NCBI GenBank assembly: GCA_018241725.1
Contig: JAFEDI010000031.1
Coordinates: 98,954-162,953, forward strand
Reading direction: 5' to 3'
Origin: Pseudomonadota bacterium
GTDB taxonomy: Bacteria; Pseudomonadota; Gammaproteobacteria; Burkholderiales; Rhodocyclaceae
Length of the DNA: 64,000 nt
The notes under the pieces are model-generated. The model saw nothing but the letters and a program-made list of their open reading frames with translations. It was not told where the DNA came from and searched no databases. The position numbers and the translations under genes were made by a program. Shown here piece by piece: positions 22,012-32,150 of the stretch. Position 1 is the stretch's first letter. Each line of letters begins with the position of its first letter.

Positions 22012-23376
22012 ATGGAAGTGATCGTTCTCGCCGCCGGACAAGGCAAGCGCATGCGTTCGGTGTTGCCCAAGGTACTGCAGCCGCTGGCCGCCAAGCCGAT
22101 GCTGGCCCATGTGCTGGATACCGCGCGGGCGCTGGAGGCGCGGCGCATCGTGGTGGTGTACGGCCACGGCGGCGAGGTGGTGCGTGAGGCGCTCGACGCA
22201 CCCGACCTGGCCTGGGCCAGGCAGGACCCGCCCCAGGGTACCGGCCACGCGGTGCAGCAGGCCATGCCGCTGGTCGAGGACGGAGACGTCGCGCTGATCC
22301 TCTACGGCGACGTGCCGCTGATCGGCGTGCCGACGCTGCAGCGCCTGATGCAGGCTGCCGGTGCCGAACGCCTGGCCCTGCTCACCGTCACGATGGACGA
22401 TCCCACCGGCTACGGCCGCATCCTGCGCAACGCGGCCGGGCAGGTCACCCGTATCGTAGAAGAGAAGGACGCCGCAGCCGACGAGCGAGCCGTCCGCGAA
22501 GTGAACACCGGCATCCTCGTCGCTCCCGTCGCGCGCCTGCGCCACTGGCTGGCCAACCTCAAGAACGACAACGCCCAGGGCGAGTACTACCTCACCGACA
22601 TCATCGCGATGGCCGTTGCCGACGGCCTCGAAGTCGTCACCACGCAGCCCGATGCATTTGAGGAAACCCTCGGCGTCAATAACAAGACCCAGCTCGCCGA
22701 GCTCGAGCGCATCTACCAACGGGGCATCGCCCGCCGTCTCACCGATGACGGCGTCACCGTCATCGACCCGGCCCGCCTCGACGTGCGCGGCGAGCTGATC
22801 TGCGGCCGCGACGTGGAGATCGACATCAATTGCATCTTCGAAGGCCGTGTCGAGCTTGGCGACGGCGTACGTATCGGTGCCAACTGTATCGTCCGGAACG
22901 CGAAGATCGGCGCCGGTACCAGGATCGCCGCCTTCTCGCAGATCGAGGACACCGAGATGGGCGAGGCCTGCATCATCGGCCCCTACGCGCGTACCCGCCC
23001 CGGCACCGTGCTCGGCAAGGACGTGCACCTGGGCAACTTCGTCGAGGTGAAGAACAGCGTGATCGCCGACCACTCCAAGGCCAACCACCTGGCCTACGTC
23101 GGCGACGCCGACATCGGTCAGCGGGTCAACGTCGGCGCCGGTACCATCACCTGCAATTACGATGGTGCCAACAAGTTCCGCACCATCATCGAGGACGACG
23201 TCTTCATCGGCTCCGACACCCAGCTGGTCGCGCCGGTCCGTGTCGGCCGCGGTGCCACCCTCGGCGCCGGCACTACGCTGTCGAAGGATGCGCCGGCCGA
23301 GCAGCTCACCGTGTCGCGGGCCAGGCAGCTGTCGATCCCCGGCTGGAAGCGCCCGGTCAAGATCAAGAAGGCCTGA
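22012..23376 (+). CDS. glmU: Bifunctional GlmU (GlcNAc-1-P uridyltransferase / GlcN-1-P acetyltransferase)
   Basis: A 454-aa enzyme making UDP-GlcNAc. The N-terminal pyrophosphorylase domain has [12 protein letters not shown] and the GTGHAVQQA and YGDVPLI motifs. The C-terminal left-handed beta-helix acetyltransferase domain (from about residue 250) shows hexapeptide repeats, with [20 protein letters not shown] and [19 protein letters not shown] lies upstream of the ATG. A TAGAAT box at 21967-21972 may be its -10 element, although the -35 is weak. Two-gene operon with glmS; the gene is divergent from the pta fusion. Confidence 0.97.
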   Translation: MEVIVLAAGQGKRMRSVLPKVLQPLAAKPMLAHVLDTARALEARRIVVVYGHGGEVVREALDAPDLAWARQDPPQGTGHAVQQAMPLVEDGDVALILYGDVPLIGVPTLQRLMQAAGAERLALLTVTMDDPTGYGRILRNAAGQVTRIVEEKDAAADERAVREVNTGILVAPVARLRHWLANLKNDNAQGEYYLTDIIAMAVADGLEVVTTQPDAFEETLGVNNKTQLAELERIYQRGIARRLTDDGVTVIDPARLDVRGELICGRDVEIDINCIFEGRVELGDGVRIGANCIVRNAKIGAGTRIAAFSQIEDTEMGEACIIGPYARTRPGTVLGKDVHLGNFVEVKNSVIADHSKANHLAYVGDADIGQRVNVGAGTITCNYDGANKFRTIIEDDVFIGSDTQLVAPVRVGRGATLGAGTTLSKDAPAEQLTVSRARQLSIPGWKRPVKIKKA

Positions 23377-23436
23377 TGCCGTCCCTCATTTCCGGTCCGG
23401 CCGTGCAGGCCGGGCAACTCTGAAAGGTTTCCGATC

Positions 23437-25275
23437 ATGTGTGGCATCGTCACCGCCATCGCCCGTCGCAACATCGTTCCCGTCCTGCTCGAAGGCCTGC
23501 GCAAGCTCGAATACCGCGGCTACGACTCCGCCGGCCTGGCCGTCCTCAAGCAGAATGGCACCGCCACGCTGCAGCGCCTGCGCGCGGTCGGCCGTGTCGC
23601 CGAACTGGCCGCCCAGGCCGACGCCACCGGCCTGACCGCCGAGATCGGCATCGCCCACACCCGCTGGGCCACCCATGGCGTGCCCTGCGAGCGCAATGCC
23701 CACCCGCACATCTCCGGCGGGCTCGCCGTGGTGCATAACGGCATCATCGAGAACTTCGAAGAGCTGCGCGATGGCCTGCGCGCAAAGGGCTACACCTTCA
23801 CGTCCGAGACCGATACCGAAGCCATCGCCCACCTGTTGCACGACAAGTTGAAGACCATTCCCGACCTGTTCGACGCGGTGCGCGCCACGCTGGCCGAGCT
23901 GGTCGGCGCCTACGCCATCGGCGTTGTCAGCGAACTCGACCAAGGCCGCGCCATTGTCGCCCGCAAGGGCTCACCGCTGCTGCTGGGCATCGGTGAGGAC
24001 GGCCATTACGCTGCTTCCGATACCGCCGCGCTGCTGCAGGTCACCCGCAAGGTGGTGTACCTCGAAGACGGCGACGTGGCCGAGCTGCGTCTCGATGGCT
24101 ACCGCGTCACGCGCCAGGACGGCACCCCGGTGGATCGCCCGGTACATATCTCCAGCCTGTCTGCCGATGCGGTCGAGCTCGGCAAGTACCGCCACTACAT
24201 GCAGAAGGAAATCTTCGAGCAGCCGCAGGCGCTCGCCAATACGCTGGAGATCATCGCCGGCGGTGGCAGTGTGTCGCCGCAGCTGTTCGGCAGCGATGCG
24301 GTGGACGTCTTTGCAGCCACTCGCCGCGTGCTGATCCTCGCCTGTGGCACCAGCTACCACGCCGGCCTGGTGGCCCGTTACTGGCTCGAAGCCATTGCCA
24401 AGCTGCCGTGCTCCGTCGAGATCGCCAGCGAGTACCGCTACCGCGAATCCGTGCCCGATCCCGAAACCCTGGTGGTCGTCATCTCCCAGTCCGGCGAGAC
24501 CGCCGACACCCTGGCTGCCCTCAAATTCGCCAAGGGCCTGGGCATGACCAAGACCCTGGCGATCTGCAACGTGCCCGAGTCCGCCATCGTCCGTGAGGCC
24601 GCACTGCGTTTCATCACCCGTGCCGGCCCGGAGATTGGCGTCGCCTCCACCAAGGCCTTCACCACCCAGCTGGCCGCGCTAGCCCTGCTGACGCTGGCTC
24701 TCGCTAAAGTCAATAACCGCCTCTCCGAAGCCGACGAAGCCAGCCACCTGGCCCTGCTGCGCCACTTGCCGGTGGCCGTCGCCAAGGTCGTTGAACTGGA
24801 ACCCGAGATCGAGCGCTGGGCCCAGCGTTTTGCCAGCAAGAATCACGCGCTCTTCCTCGGCCGCGGCATGCACTACCCGATTGCCCTGGAAGGTGCCCTC
24901 AAGCTCAAGGAAATCTCCTACATCCACGCCGAGGCCTACCCGGCCGGAGAACTCAAGCACGGCCCGCTGGCCCTGGTGGACAAGGAGATGCCGGTCATCG
25001 CCGTCGCCCCCAACGACAGCCTGCTCGAAAAGCTCAAGTCCAACCTGCAGGAAGTCCGCGCCCGCGGCGGCGAGCTCTACGTGTTTGCCGACGTTGGCTG
25101 CGAGATCGCCGAATCGGAAGGCGTGCACATCCTGCATCTGCCCGAACACTACGGCCTGCTGTCCCCCATCCTCCACGTCGTGCCGCTGCAACTGCTCAGC
25201 TACCACGCTGCGCTGGTGAAGGGGACCGATGTGGACAAGCCGCGTAATCTGGCCAAGTCGGTGACGGTGGAATAG
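23437..25275 (+). CDS. glmS: Glutamine-fructose-6-phosphate aminotransferase GlmS
   Basis: A 612-aa enzyme making glucosamine-6-phosphate, the first step towards UDP-GlcNAc. Catalytic Cys2 follows the start (MCGIVTAI), and [10 protein letters not shown] and HTRWATHG complete the class II amidotransferase domain (1-240). Two SIS isomerase domains follow ([46 protein letters not shown]), and the C-terminus [12 protein letters not shown] is characteristic. It lies 60 nt after glmU. A long AT-rich gap with strong hairpins follows (see 25276-25855). Confidence 0.97.
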   Translation: MCGIVTAIARRNIVPVLLEGLRKLEYRGYDSAGLAVLKQNGTATLQRLRAVGRVAELAAQADATGLTAEIGIAHTRWATHGVPCERNAHPHISGGLAVVHNGIIENFEELRDGLRAKGYTFTSETDTEAIAHLLHDKLKTIPDLFDAVRATLAELVGAYAIGVVSELDQGRAIVARKGSPLLLGIGEDGHYAASDTAALLQVTRKVVYLEDGDVAELRLDGYRVTRQDGTPVDRPVHISSLSADAVELGKYRHYMQKEIFEQPQALANTLEIIAGGGSVSPQLFGSDAVDVFAATRRVLILACGTSYHAGLVARYWLEAIAKLPCSVEIASEYRYRESVPDPETLVVVISQSGETADTLAALKFAKGLGMTKTLAICNVPESAIVREAALRFITRAGPEIGVASTKAFTTQLAALALLTLALAKVNNRLSEADEASHLALLRHLPVAVAKVVELEPEIERWAQRFASKNHALFLGRGMHYPIALEGALKLKEISYIHAEAYPAGELKHGPLALVDKEMPVIAVAPNDSLLEKLKSNLQEVRARGGELYVFADVGCEIAESEGVHILHLPEHYGLLSPILHVVPLQLLSYHAALVKGTDVDKPRNLAKSVTVE

Positions 25276-25855
25276 GGAGCGTTTCCTTCTTCACATGGCA
25301 AGAACTCTTTGCTCCGTGAAAGACGTTTTCCTTTATATGAGGGGGCGGTCTTTCACATGCAAGAGAGCATCGGCGGAATGGCTGAATTATTTCTGCTATA
25401 TGGAGGAATAATTCAGCCATTCCGCCGAGTCGTTTTTCGCAGTTTCCGTAATGAGAAAAGAGAATTTGTCCATATGATGAAAGTAGTCTGTCATGTGATG
25501 GGTTGCTTTTGTCATATTGGCAGCTAATTTTTTTTGTCACCACTTAATTGTCAGGCAATGGCTCTCGCAGAGCCGATATAGGTTCCATATTTTTATTTTT
25601 GTACCGCTGCTGAATTGTCCTGAATGATTTTTTCATTTGTTTCCGGGCGATGGAAAGGGGTGAGGTGGGCGTGAAGTAGGCGTCGCCGTTCAAACTGTTA
25701 AATTTTGGGTGATTACGTGAAATGAATCGGCTTGCGTTGTCCGGGCAAGCTCAGTCTGGCTAAGATAAAGTCATTGAAAGAGGCGGTAGCTCGCAGTGAG
25801 CGTCTGTTCCTCCTGCTTCATCCGGTGCCCTTTTATGGTGGCTTGGTCGTTCATC
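25276..25855. other. AT-rich, hairpin-rich intergenic region downstream of glmS
   Basis: 580 nt with no convincing gene and visibly lower GC than all its neighbours. It contains a GTGAAAGAC / GTCTTTCAC inverted pair (about 25316-25359), the 22-bp inverted repeat at 25370-25428, and a compact GGCTCT-CGC-AGAGCC hairpin (25560-25574). There are also several T-runs (TTTTTTTT near 25530; T-rich near 25590) and recurring TCACATG/CATGTGA-like words. Short open frames on both strands here read the arms of the inverted repeat and so give look-alike peptides. It could hold the glmS terminator, a small RNA and the promoter of the porin gene. Confidence 0.6.
25370..25428. repeat. 22-bp perfect inverted repeat with 15-nt loop (terminator candidate)
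   Basis: Arms 25370-25391 and 25407-25428 are exact reverse complements. The right arm is followed by GTCG and then TTTTT, so on the plus strand it could work as a very stable Rho-independent terminator for glmUS about 100 nt after the stop. The stem is far longer than a usual terminator stem and could also be processed by RNase III or be a mobile-element remnant. Confidence 0.75.
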
Positions 25856-27127
25856 ATGCGTCGTGCGCTAGCCAGGCTCATAGCCGTGATGGCAGGTGTC
25901 GTGCCATCTCTCCATGCTCACGCTCAGGACTCAGCCTTCCAGGCCGTGGCTTCAGCCGTGGAGTTCAAAGGCTTTGGCACCCTGGGGATCGCGCGCTCGG
26001 ACAGCAATGATGCCGAGTTTGTGCGGGACCTGTCGCAGCCGCGCGGGGTGACGAAGAACTGGACCACCCGCAACGATTCCGTGGTGGGCCTGCAGATGAA
26101 TGCGCACCTCGGGCCACAGACCGAAGGCGTTCTGCAGGTGATCAGCCGCTACCGCCCCGAGGGGACCTACACCCCGGAAGTGTCCTGGGCCTTTTTGCGC
26201 CACGAGTTCTCCCCTGACCTGCAGGTCCGCGTCGGCCGGCTGGCACCGGAAATCTACATGCTGGCCGATTCGCGGCTGGTCGGCTATTCGAACATCGCCA
26301 TTCGTCCTCCGGCGGATTTCTATGGCTCCCTGGTCTTCGCCTATTTCGATGGTGCGGATGTCATGGTGAGCTCTGCCGTTGGGGATGGGGTGCTGCGTGG
26401 AAAGCTGTATGGAGGGCGCTCGCCGGAAAGAACAGGATTTTACGACCCGGTGACTTGGGACATCAGGGGTTCGCAGCTGTTCGGCGGCTATCTGGATTAT
26501 CTGAAGGGGCCATGGCAATTGAGGGCCACTCATATGGAGGCGAAATTCTCGGCTTCCGAGCTGCCATTGAATTATCTGGCCAACCTCTGGATTGGCTCGA
26601 TCCCGGCGCTGGCGCCGTTCAGGCAGATTGCACCTGTCGATATCACCGGCCTGCTCCCCGAGCTCAGTACCGTTAATACCCGCTCCCGTTTCGACTCCGT
26701 AGGCCTCGTGTATGACAAAGGCGCGCTGCAGCTCCAAGGGATGATCGGACGCATCAAGCATCAAACCGAATCCTACGAGGACAGTCGGGCGGCCTTCGTG
26801 CTCGGCGCTTATCGTCTGGGCGTGCTCACGCCCTACATGGGCTATTCCTGGGTGAGGAGCTCTCCGAGCAAGGTCACGACAATCCCGGCGGGTCCGTTTG
26901 GTCCCGCGTTGAATGCGTTCGGGAAGCAGATCGTCGCGGCAACCCATCTGGATCAGCATACGGCGACACTGGGGGTACGCTGGGACTTCCGGCCAAACTG
27001 GGCCTTGAAGTTCCAGGCGGACGTCATTCGTGGCAGCACCAATTCGACATTCCTGTTCCGCGGTCCGAATGTTCAATGGGATGGGCATATGAATGTATTC
27101 AGTGCCGCGCTGGATTTTGCCTATTGA
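25856..27127 (+). CDS. Outer-membrane porin-like beta-barrel protein
   Basis: A 423-aa exported protein. A signal peptide (MRRALARLIAVMAG...HAHAQ) is followed by alternating amphipathic strands and a C-terminal aromatic strand ending FSAALDFAY, as in outer-membrane barrels. The sequence has segments such as VEFKGFGTLGIARSD and VSWAFLRHEFSPDLQVRVGRLAPEIYMLADS, resembling porins found beside phosphate-binding-like proteins. The frame opens 20 codons earlier with no signal-like sequence, and an ATG at 25835 is an alternative start. No clear ribosome site is visible for either. The next gene begins 7 nt after the stop. The substrate is not known. Confidence 0.75.
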   Translation: MRRALARLIAVMAGVVPSLHAHAQDSAFQAVASAVEFKGFGTLGIARSDSNDAEFVRDLSQPRGVTKNWTTRNDSVVGLQMNAHLGPQTEGVLQVISRYRPEGTYTPEVSWAFLRHEFSPDLQVRVGRLAPEIYMLADSRLVGYSNIAIRPPADFYGSLVFAYFDGADVMVSSAVGDGVLRGKLYGGRSPERTGFYDPVTWDIRGSQLFGGYLDYLKGPWQLRATHMEAKFSASELPLNYLANLWIGSIPALAPFRQIAPVDITGLLPELSTVNTRSRFDSVGLVYDKGALQLQGMIGRIKHQTESYEDSRAAFVLGAYRLGVLTPYMGYSWVRSSPSKVTTIPAGPFGPALNAFGKQIVAATHLDQHTATLGVRWDFRPNWALKFQADVIRGSTNSTFLFRGPNVQWDGHMNVFSAALDFAY

Positions 27128-27134
27128 TCCCGCC

Positions 27135-27566
27135 ATGGCGAAGCTGCGTACGCTCCTGTTCGCACTGCTGGCCCTGCTGGCACCCACGTCCGTGCTGGCG
27201 GAGGTGGTTGTCGTGGTCGGGGCCGGTAGTGGTATCAAGTCGTTGACGCAGGACGAGGTTATCAACATCTTCCTCGGCCGCTACCGCAAGCTGCCGTCTG
27301 GCATCCTCGCCAGGCCTTATGACCTTCCTGCTGGTGATGAGCTGCGCACGGTTTTCTACCGTAAGTTGGTGGACAAGAATCCGGCGGAAATAAGCGCCTA
27401 TTGGGCGCGCCTCTATTTCTCCGGCAAGGCGAAGCCGCCCGAAGTGAGCTCCTCCGTACAGGAGATGATCAAGGCCGTGGCGACGGTCGAGGGGGCGATC
27501 GGCTATGTTGAACGCCGGCAGGTCGATGAGCGGGTACGGATCGTTCTGCCCCTGGGGAATCCATGA
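27135..27566 (+). CDS. Small periplasmic phosphate-binding-like (PBP-like) protein
   Basis: A 143-aa protein with a cleavable signal peptide (about residues 1-22, ending SVLA) and one truncated type II binding-protein domain of the PstS-like family (SLTQDEVINIFLGRYRKLPSG, FWxR-like YWARLYFSGKAKPPE, and the AIGYVE motif near the end). Full PstS proteins are about 350 aa; this short form is typical of sensor-associated or solitary proteins. Its stop overlaps the hybrid kinase start by 4 nt (ATGA), so it may deliver a ligand signal to the kinase's periplasmic domain. Function is inferred from context. Confidence 0.78.
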   Translation: MAKLRTLLFALLALLAPTSVLAEVVVVVGAGSGIKSLTQDEVINIFLGRYRKLPSGILARPYDLPAGDELRTVFYRKLVDKNPAEISAYWARLYFSGKAKPPEVSSSVQEMIKAVATVEGAIGYVERRQVDERVRIVLPLGNP

Positions 27567-29890
27567 GCGCTCCCGACATCGTGGAACAGGATGCGCCGCA
27601 ACCCGTGATGTCCGGTTTCAGGAACCGTGGCATCGCCGCGCATGCTGCGGGCGTGACGGTCGTCGCCTTCCTCGTCGCCGCCATCGTCTCGATGGCCTAT
27701 ACCGCCCATGTGACCGGTGAGCGGGCGACCAGCACCATCGAGGCCCGCCTCGAAAGTCTGCTGGGGACAGTGGAAAGCGCGCTGAAAGTGGTGTGCTACG
27801 TGCAGGACCGTGAATTGGCCAAGGAAGTTGCCCTTGGCTTGATGAGCAATCCGGAAGTGCTCGGCGTGGTCATCCGCAGCGATGCCGAGGTCCTGGCGCA
27901 ACTCGAGCGGGGGGGCAGTCGCCGCTCAGCGGCCAGTCGTGTCAAACCCATTACCCGGCGCATCGGATCGCCCTTCAGCAGGGACAAAACTATCGGTGAA
28001 ATCACCTTGCAGGCGGATGGGCAGGTCGTTGCCGCACTGCGTGACTCCGATATCCGCCTGGCACTGCAGCAGCTGGCGCTGCAATTGCTATTCGTCTTGC
28101 TGGTCATTGTGGTGGCTTTCGGGCATTTCTTCATTCGCCCGATGCTCAAGATTTCGTCGGAATTGAAACGCAAGACGCCTGGGGACAGAAAACACCTCTC
28201 GGTTCCACAGGGGCATACGGGCACCGAACTGGGCCAGTTGGTTGCCGACATCAATGCCTTGTCGGACCGGCTGGCCGATGCCATGGACGAGTCGGAGCGG
28301 GCACGCCAGCTGGCGGAGGCGGCTTCGGAAGCCAAGGGCGTCTTCCTGGCCAACATGAGTCACGAGATCCGGACACCGATGAATGCCGTGCTCGGGCTGG
28401 CCCGCATCGGGGCGCGGGACAGCCAGGAGGAGCGCGGACGGGATCATTTCAAGCGCATCCTGACGGCGGGGGAGCACCTGCTGGGCGTGCTCAACGATAT
28501 TCTGGATTTCTCGCGTATCGAGGCCGGCAAGTTCGACATCGACGCGGCGCCGATCTGCCTGTCCGCCCTGATCGCCGAGACGGCCGAACTCGTGCGGCCC
28601 CGTTGCCAGGAAAAGGGGCTCCATCTGGCCCTCGATGCCGCACAGAACCTGCCCGCCTGGATTCAGGGGGATGCGCTGCGGATACGGCAGATCCTGGTGA
28701 ACCTGCTTTCCAATGCGGTCAAGTTCACCGCCCGGGGGCGTGTGTCACTCGCGGTGCGGGTCGAGGGGGGCGACTTGTTGTTCGAGGTTGCCGATGAAGG
28801 CATCGGCATGAGCTCAGAGGAGCTTGAGCGCATCTTTCTGCCTTTTGAGCAGGCCAACAACCAGACCACCCGCAACTTTGGCGGAACGGGGCTGGGGCTG
28901 GCGATTTCGATGCGTCTGGCGTGCCTGATGGGCGGTGGAATCGAGGTGCGCAGCACGGTTGGGCAGGGCAGTTGCTTCAGCCTGCGTCTGCCCCTGGTCG
29001 AGGCCACGGCGCCTGCATCCTGCTCCGACTGCCCGGATCAGGCCTTGCCCGCGGCGAAGCGGCTGGCAGGCCTGAGGGTGCTGGCTGCCGAGGACGTCGA
29101 GCTCAACCGGGTGGTGCTGGAGGATCTGCTGCTGCATGAAGGCGCGTACTGCCGCTTTGCCGAGAACGGCCGCCAGGCAGTCGAATGCATCAAGCAGCAG
29201 CCCGACGCTTACGACGTGGTGTTGATGGACATCCAGATGCCGGAGATGGATGGCTACGAGGCGACCCGCATGGTCCTTGCGCTGGCCCCGGGCCTGCCGG
29301 TGATCGGCCTGACCGCCCACGTGGTGCAGCGGGAGCAGGAACGCTGTCTGGCGGCGGGTATGGTGGCTCATGTGGCCAAGCCGATCGAGCCGGACCGCCT
29401 GGTGGCGGCGATCCGGCAGGTGGTTGATTTCCGTCTGATCGACCCGCGTACGGCCCCGCCGCAGGGGGGGCTGGCTGGTGGGGCGGAGCTGGAGGTTGCA
29501 CCGGCCGGCCTGTCAGGCTCTGCCGGCGCCGGCGTGCTCGACTGGGCCGCCCTGCGACAGCGTTTCGCCGGCCGGCCAGCCCTGGTTGGCAAGCTGTTGC
29601 GCCGGGCGGTGGACGATTTTGGTGGGATGTCGGCCGCGCTACGGCGGTTGGGTGCCGAGGCGAACTTTGCCGAACTCCAGTTCACTGCCCACCGCCTGAG
29701 CGGGGTCAGCGGCAATCTGTCCGCTACCTCCTGCCAGGAACTGGCGATGTGCCTGGAGCGCGCGGCCAGAGAGGCCAGCCCCGAGTGCAGGCAACTGGCC
29801 GGGCAACTGGCCGATGCATTCGACGCCCTATTGCTGGAGATCCAGGCCAATCTCGACCACACGGGTTTCCCACCGGGAAAACCGCGATAA
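27563..29890 (+). CDS. Hybrid sensor histidine kinase with receiver and Hpt domains
   Basis: A 775-aa membrane kinase. Transmembrane helix 1 is about residues 27-48; a periplasmic sensor loop of about 125 residues follows, then helix 2 (about 173-192) and a HAMP-like linker. HisKA has phosphorylatable His267 (MSHEIRTPMN). The HATPase domain contains the N (ILVNLLSNAVKF), G1 (DEGIGM) and G2 (GGTGLGLAIS) boxes. The receiver has Asp556 (MDIQMPEMDG), and the C-terminal Hpt domain has His710 (FTAHRLSGVSG). This is a complete internal phosphorelay of the BarA/ArcB type. No separate response regulator lies beside it, so the output partner must be elsewhere. It overlaps the small binding protein by 4 nt. 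Confidence 0.9.
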   Translation: MSAPDIVEQDAPQPVMSGFRNRGIAAHAAGVTVVAFLVAAIVSMAYTAHVTGERATSTIEARLESLLGTVESALKVVCYVQDRELAKEVALGLMSNPEVLGVVIRSDAEVLAQLERGGSRRSAASRVKPITRRIGSPFSRDKTIGEITLQADGQVVAALRDSDIRLALQQLALQLLFVLLVIVVAFGHFFIRPMLKISSELKRKTPGDRKHLSVPQGHTGTELGQLVADINALSDRLADAMDESERARQLAEAASEAKGVFLANMSHEIRTPMNAVLGLARIGARDSQEERGRDHFKRILTAGEHLLGVLNDILDFSRIEAGKFDIDAAPICLSALIAETAELVRPRCQEKGLHLALDAAQNLPAWIQGDALRIRQILVNLLSNAVKFTARGRVSLAVRVEGGDLLFEVADEGIGMSSEELERIFLPFEQANNQTTRNFGGTGLGLAISMRLACLMGGGIEVRSTVGQGSCFSLRLPLVEATAPASCSDCPDQALPAAKRLAGLRVLAAEDVELNRVVLEDLLLHEGAYCRFAENGRQAVECIKQQPDAYDVVLMDIQMPEMDGYEATRMVLALAPGLPVIGLTAHVVQREQERCLAAGMVAHVAKPIEPDRLVAAIRQVVDFRLIDPRTAPPQGGLAGGAELEVAPAGLSGSAGAGVLDWAALRQRFAGRPALVGKLLRRAVDDFGGMSAALRRLGAEANFAELQFTAHRLSGVSGNLSATSCQELAMCLERAAREASPECRQLAGQLADAFDALLLEIQANLDHTGFPPGKPR

Positions 29891-29930
29891 TGGCGGCCAT
29901 TCGTTTTGAACGCCATCTCGGAATTCCCCC

Positions 29931-32150
29931 ATGGAAATCAAGGTCAATTTTCTCGACAAGCTTCGTCTCGAGGCCAAGTTCGATGACTTCACGGTAATCG
30001 CCGACCAGCCCATCCGCTATAAGGGCGATGGCTCGGCGCCGGGACCGTTCGATTACTTTCTGGCGTCCTCGGCCCTGTGTGCGGCCTATTTCGTGAAGCT
30101 GTACTGCGAAACCCGCAACATCCCCACCGAGAACATCCGCCTGTCGCAGAACAACATCGTCGATCCGGAAAACCGCTACCAGCAGATCTTCAAGATCCAG
30201 GTCGAATTGCCGGCGGATATCTCCGCCAAGGACCGACTGGGAATCCTGCGTTCCATCGACCGGTGTACGGTCAAGAAGGTCGTGCAGACCGGGCCGGAGT
30301 TCGTCATCGAGGAAGTGGAAAACCTGGATGCCGACGCGCAGGCCTTGCTGACGCTGAAGCCGGACTCGGAAACCAGTACCTATATCCTGGGCAAGGATCT
30401 ACCGCTGGAGCAGACCATCGCCAATATGTCGGGCTTTCTGGCGGGCCTGGGCATCAAGATCGAAATCGCCTCGTGGCGCAATCTGGTGCCCAATGTGTGG
30501 TCGCTGCATATCCGCGACGCGCATTCGCCGATGTGCTTTACCAATGGCAAGGGCGCAACCAAGGAAAGCGCTTTGGCGTCGGCGCTGGGCGAATATATCG
30601 AACGCCTCAATTGCAACCACTTCTACAACGACCAGTTCTGGGGCGAAGACATCGCCAATGCGGCCTTCGTGCATTACCCGGACGAGCGCTGGTTCAAGCC
30701 GGGCAAGAAGGACGCGCTACCGAAGGGCTTGCTCGACGATTATTGCCTCGAGATTTACAACCCGGACGGCGAGCTGCGCGCGTCGCACCTCTACGACACC
30801 AACTCGGGCAATGTGCAGCGCGGCATCTGCGCGCTGCCTTATGTGCGCCAGTCGGACGGTGAGGTCGTCTATTTCCCGACCAACCTGATCGACAACCTGT
30901 TCCTCAGCAATGGCATGAGCGCCGGCAATACGCTGGCCGAAGCCCAGGTCCAATGCCTGTCGGAAATCTTCGAGCGGGCGGTCAAACGGGAAATCCTGGA
31001 AGGTGAGATCGCACTGCCCGATGTGCCGCAGGACGTGCTGGCGAAATACCCGGGCATCGTGGCTGGCATCAAGGGTCTGGAAGATCAGGGTTTCCCGGTG
31101 CTGGTGAAGGATGCGTCGTTGGGCGGTGAATTCCCGGTGATGTGCGTTACGTTGATGAACCCGCGTACCGGTGGCGTATTTGCGTCCTTCGGCGCACACC
31201 CGAGTTTCGAGGTTGCGCTGGAGCGCAGCCTGACCGAATTGCTGCAGGGGCGCAGTTTCGAGGGTCTCAACGATTTGCCGCGGCCGACTTTCGAGAGCAA
31301 TGCCGTCACCGAGCCGAACAACTTCGTCGAGCACTTCATCGATTCCAGCGGTGTGGTGTCGTGGCGCTTTTTCAGCGCCAGGGCCGATTACGAATTTGTT
31401 GAGTGGGATTTTTCCGGTCATGGCGAAAACTCCAATGCCATGGAGGCCGCGACCTTGTTCGGTATTCTCGAAGAGATGGGCAAGGAAGTGTACATGGCGG
31501 TCTATGACCAGCTCGGCGCCACGGCCTGCCGCATCCTGGTGCCGGACTATTCGGAAGTCTATCCGGTGGAAGACCTGATCTGGGACAACACCAACAAGGC
31601 ACTGCTGTTCCGTGAAGACATCCTGAACCTGCATCGCCTCGACGATGCCCGCCTGGAAGCACTGCTCGAACGCCTCGAAGACAGCCAGCTCGACGATTAC
31701 ACCGACATCATCACCTTGATCGGCATCGAGTTCGACGAGAATACGGAATGGGGCCAGCTGACCATTCTGGAATTGAAGCTGCTGATCAATCTCGCCCTGA
31801 AGCAATTCGAAGCGGCGAAGGAGTTGGTGGAGGCCTTCCTGCAATACAACGAGAATACGGTCGAGCGCGGATTGTTCTACCAGGCCCTGAACGTGGTGCT
31901 GGAGGTGGTGCTGGACGACGAACTTGAACTGGACGATTACGAGGCCAATTTCCGCCGCATGTTTGGCAACCCGCGCATGGACGCGGCGATGGGCTCGGTG
32001 GATGGCAGCGTGCGCTTCCACGGTCTGGCGCCGACGAGCATGAAACTGGAAGGGCTCGACCGGCACCAGCGCCTGATTGACAGCTACCGGAAACTGCACG
32101 CGGCGCGGGCCAGGGTGGTGGCTGCGTCCCGCCAAGGGTTGGAATCCTGA
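29931..32150 (+). CDS. ycaO: OsmC-YcaO fusion protein
   Basis: A 739-aa protein. Residues 1-135 resemble OsmC/Ohr (FDYFLASSALCAAYFVKLYC, with one Cys where OsmC has a peroxidatic Cys). Residues about 160-560 form a YcaO ATP-binding domain (NGKGATKESALASALGEYIERL, EAQVQCLSEIFERAVKRE, ERSLTELLQG). The C-terminus (600-739) is helical and TPR-like, as in E. coli YcaO, which is associated with RimO-dependent beta-methylthiolation of ribosomal protein S12. YcaO domains phosphorylate amide backbones to cyclodehydrate or thioamidate peptides. No precursor peptide or dehydrogenase gene is nearby, which argues against a RiPP cluster. The gene name refers to the E. coli-like YcaO clade. Confidence 0.88.
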   Translation: MEIKVNFLDKLRLEAKFDDFTVIADQPIRYKGDGSAPGPFDYFLASSALCAAYFVKLYCETRNIPTENIRLSQNNIVDPENRYQQIFKIQVELPADISAKDRLGILRSIDRCTVKKVVQTGPEFVIEEVENLDADAQALLTLKPDSETSTYILGKDLPLEQTIANMSGFLAGLGIKIEIASWRNLVPNVWSLHIRDAHSPMCFTNGKGATKESALASALGEYIERLNCNHFYNDQFWGEDIANAAFVHYPDERWFKPGKKDALPKGLLDDYCLEIYNPDGELRASHLYDTNSGNVQRGICALPYVRQSDGEVVYFPTNLIDNLFLSNGMSAGNTLAEAQVQCLSEIFERAVKREILEGEIALPDVPQDVLAKYPGIVAGIKGLEDQGFPVLVKDASLGGEFPVMCVTLMNPRTGGVFASFGAHPSFEVALERSLTELLQGRSFEGLNDLPRPTFESNAVTEPNNFVEHFIDSSGVVSWRFFSARADYEFVEWDFSGHGENSNAMEAATLFGILEEMGKEVYMAVYDQLGATACRILVPDYSEVYPVEDLIWDNTNKALLFREDILNLHRLDDARLEALLERLEDSQLDDYTDIITLIGIEFDENTEWGQLTILELKLLINLALKQFEAAKELVEAFLQYNENTVERGLFYQALNVVLEVVLDDELELDDYEANFRRMFGNPRMDAAMGSVDGSVRFHGLAPTSMKLEGLDRHQRLIDSYRKLHAARARVVAASRQGLES

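Noticed and set aside
25196-25543. Short open frames on both strands downstream of glmS
   Set aside because: Both read through the arms of the 22-bp inverted repeat, which gives look-alike peptides; no signal, domain or ribosome site.
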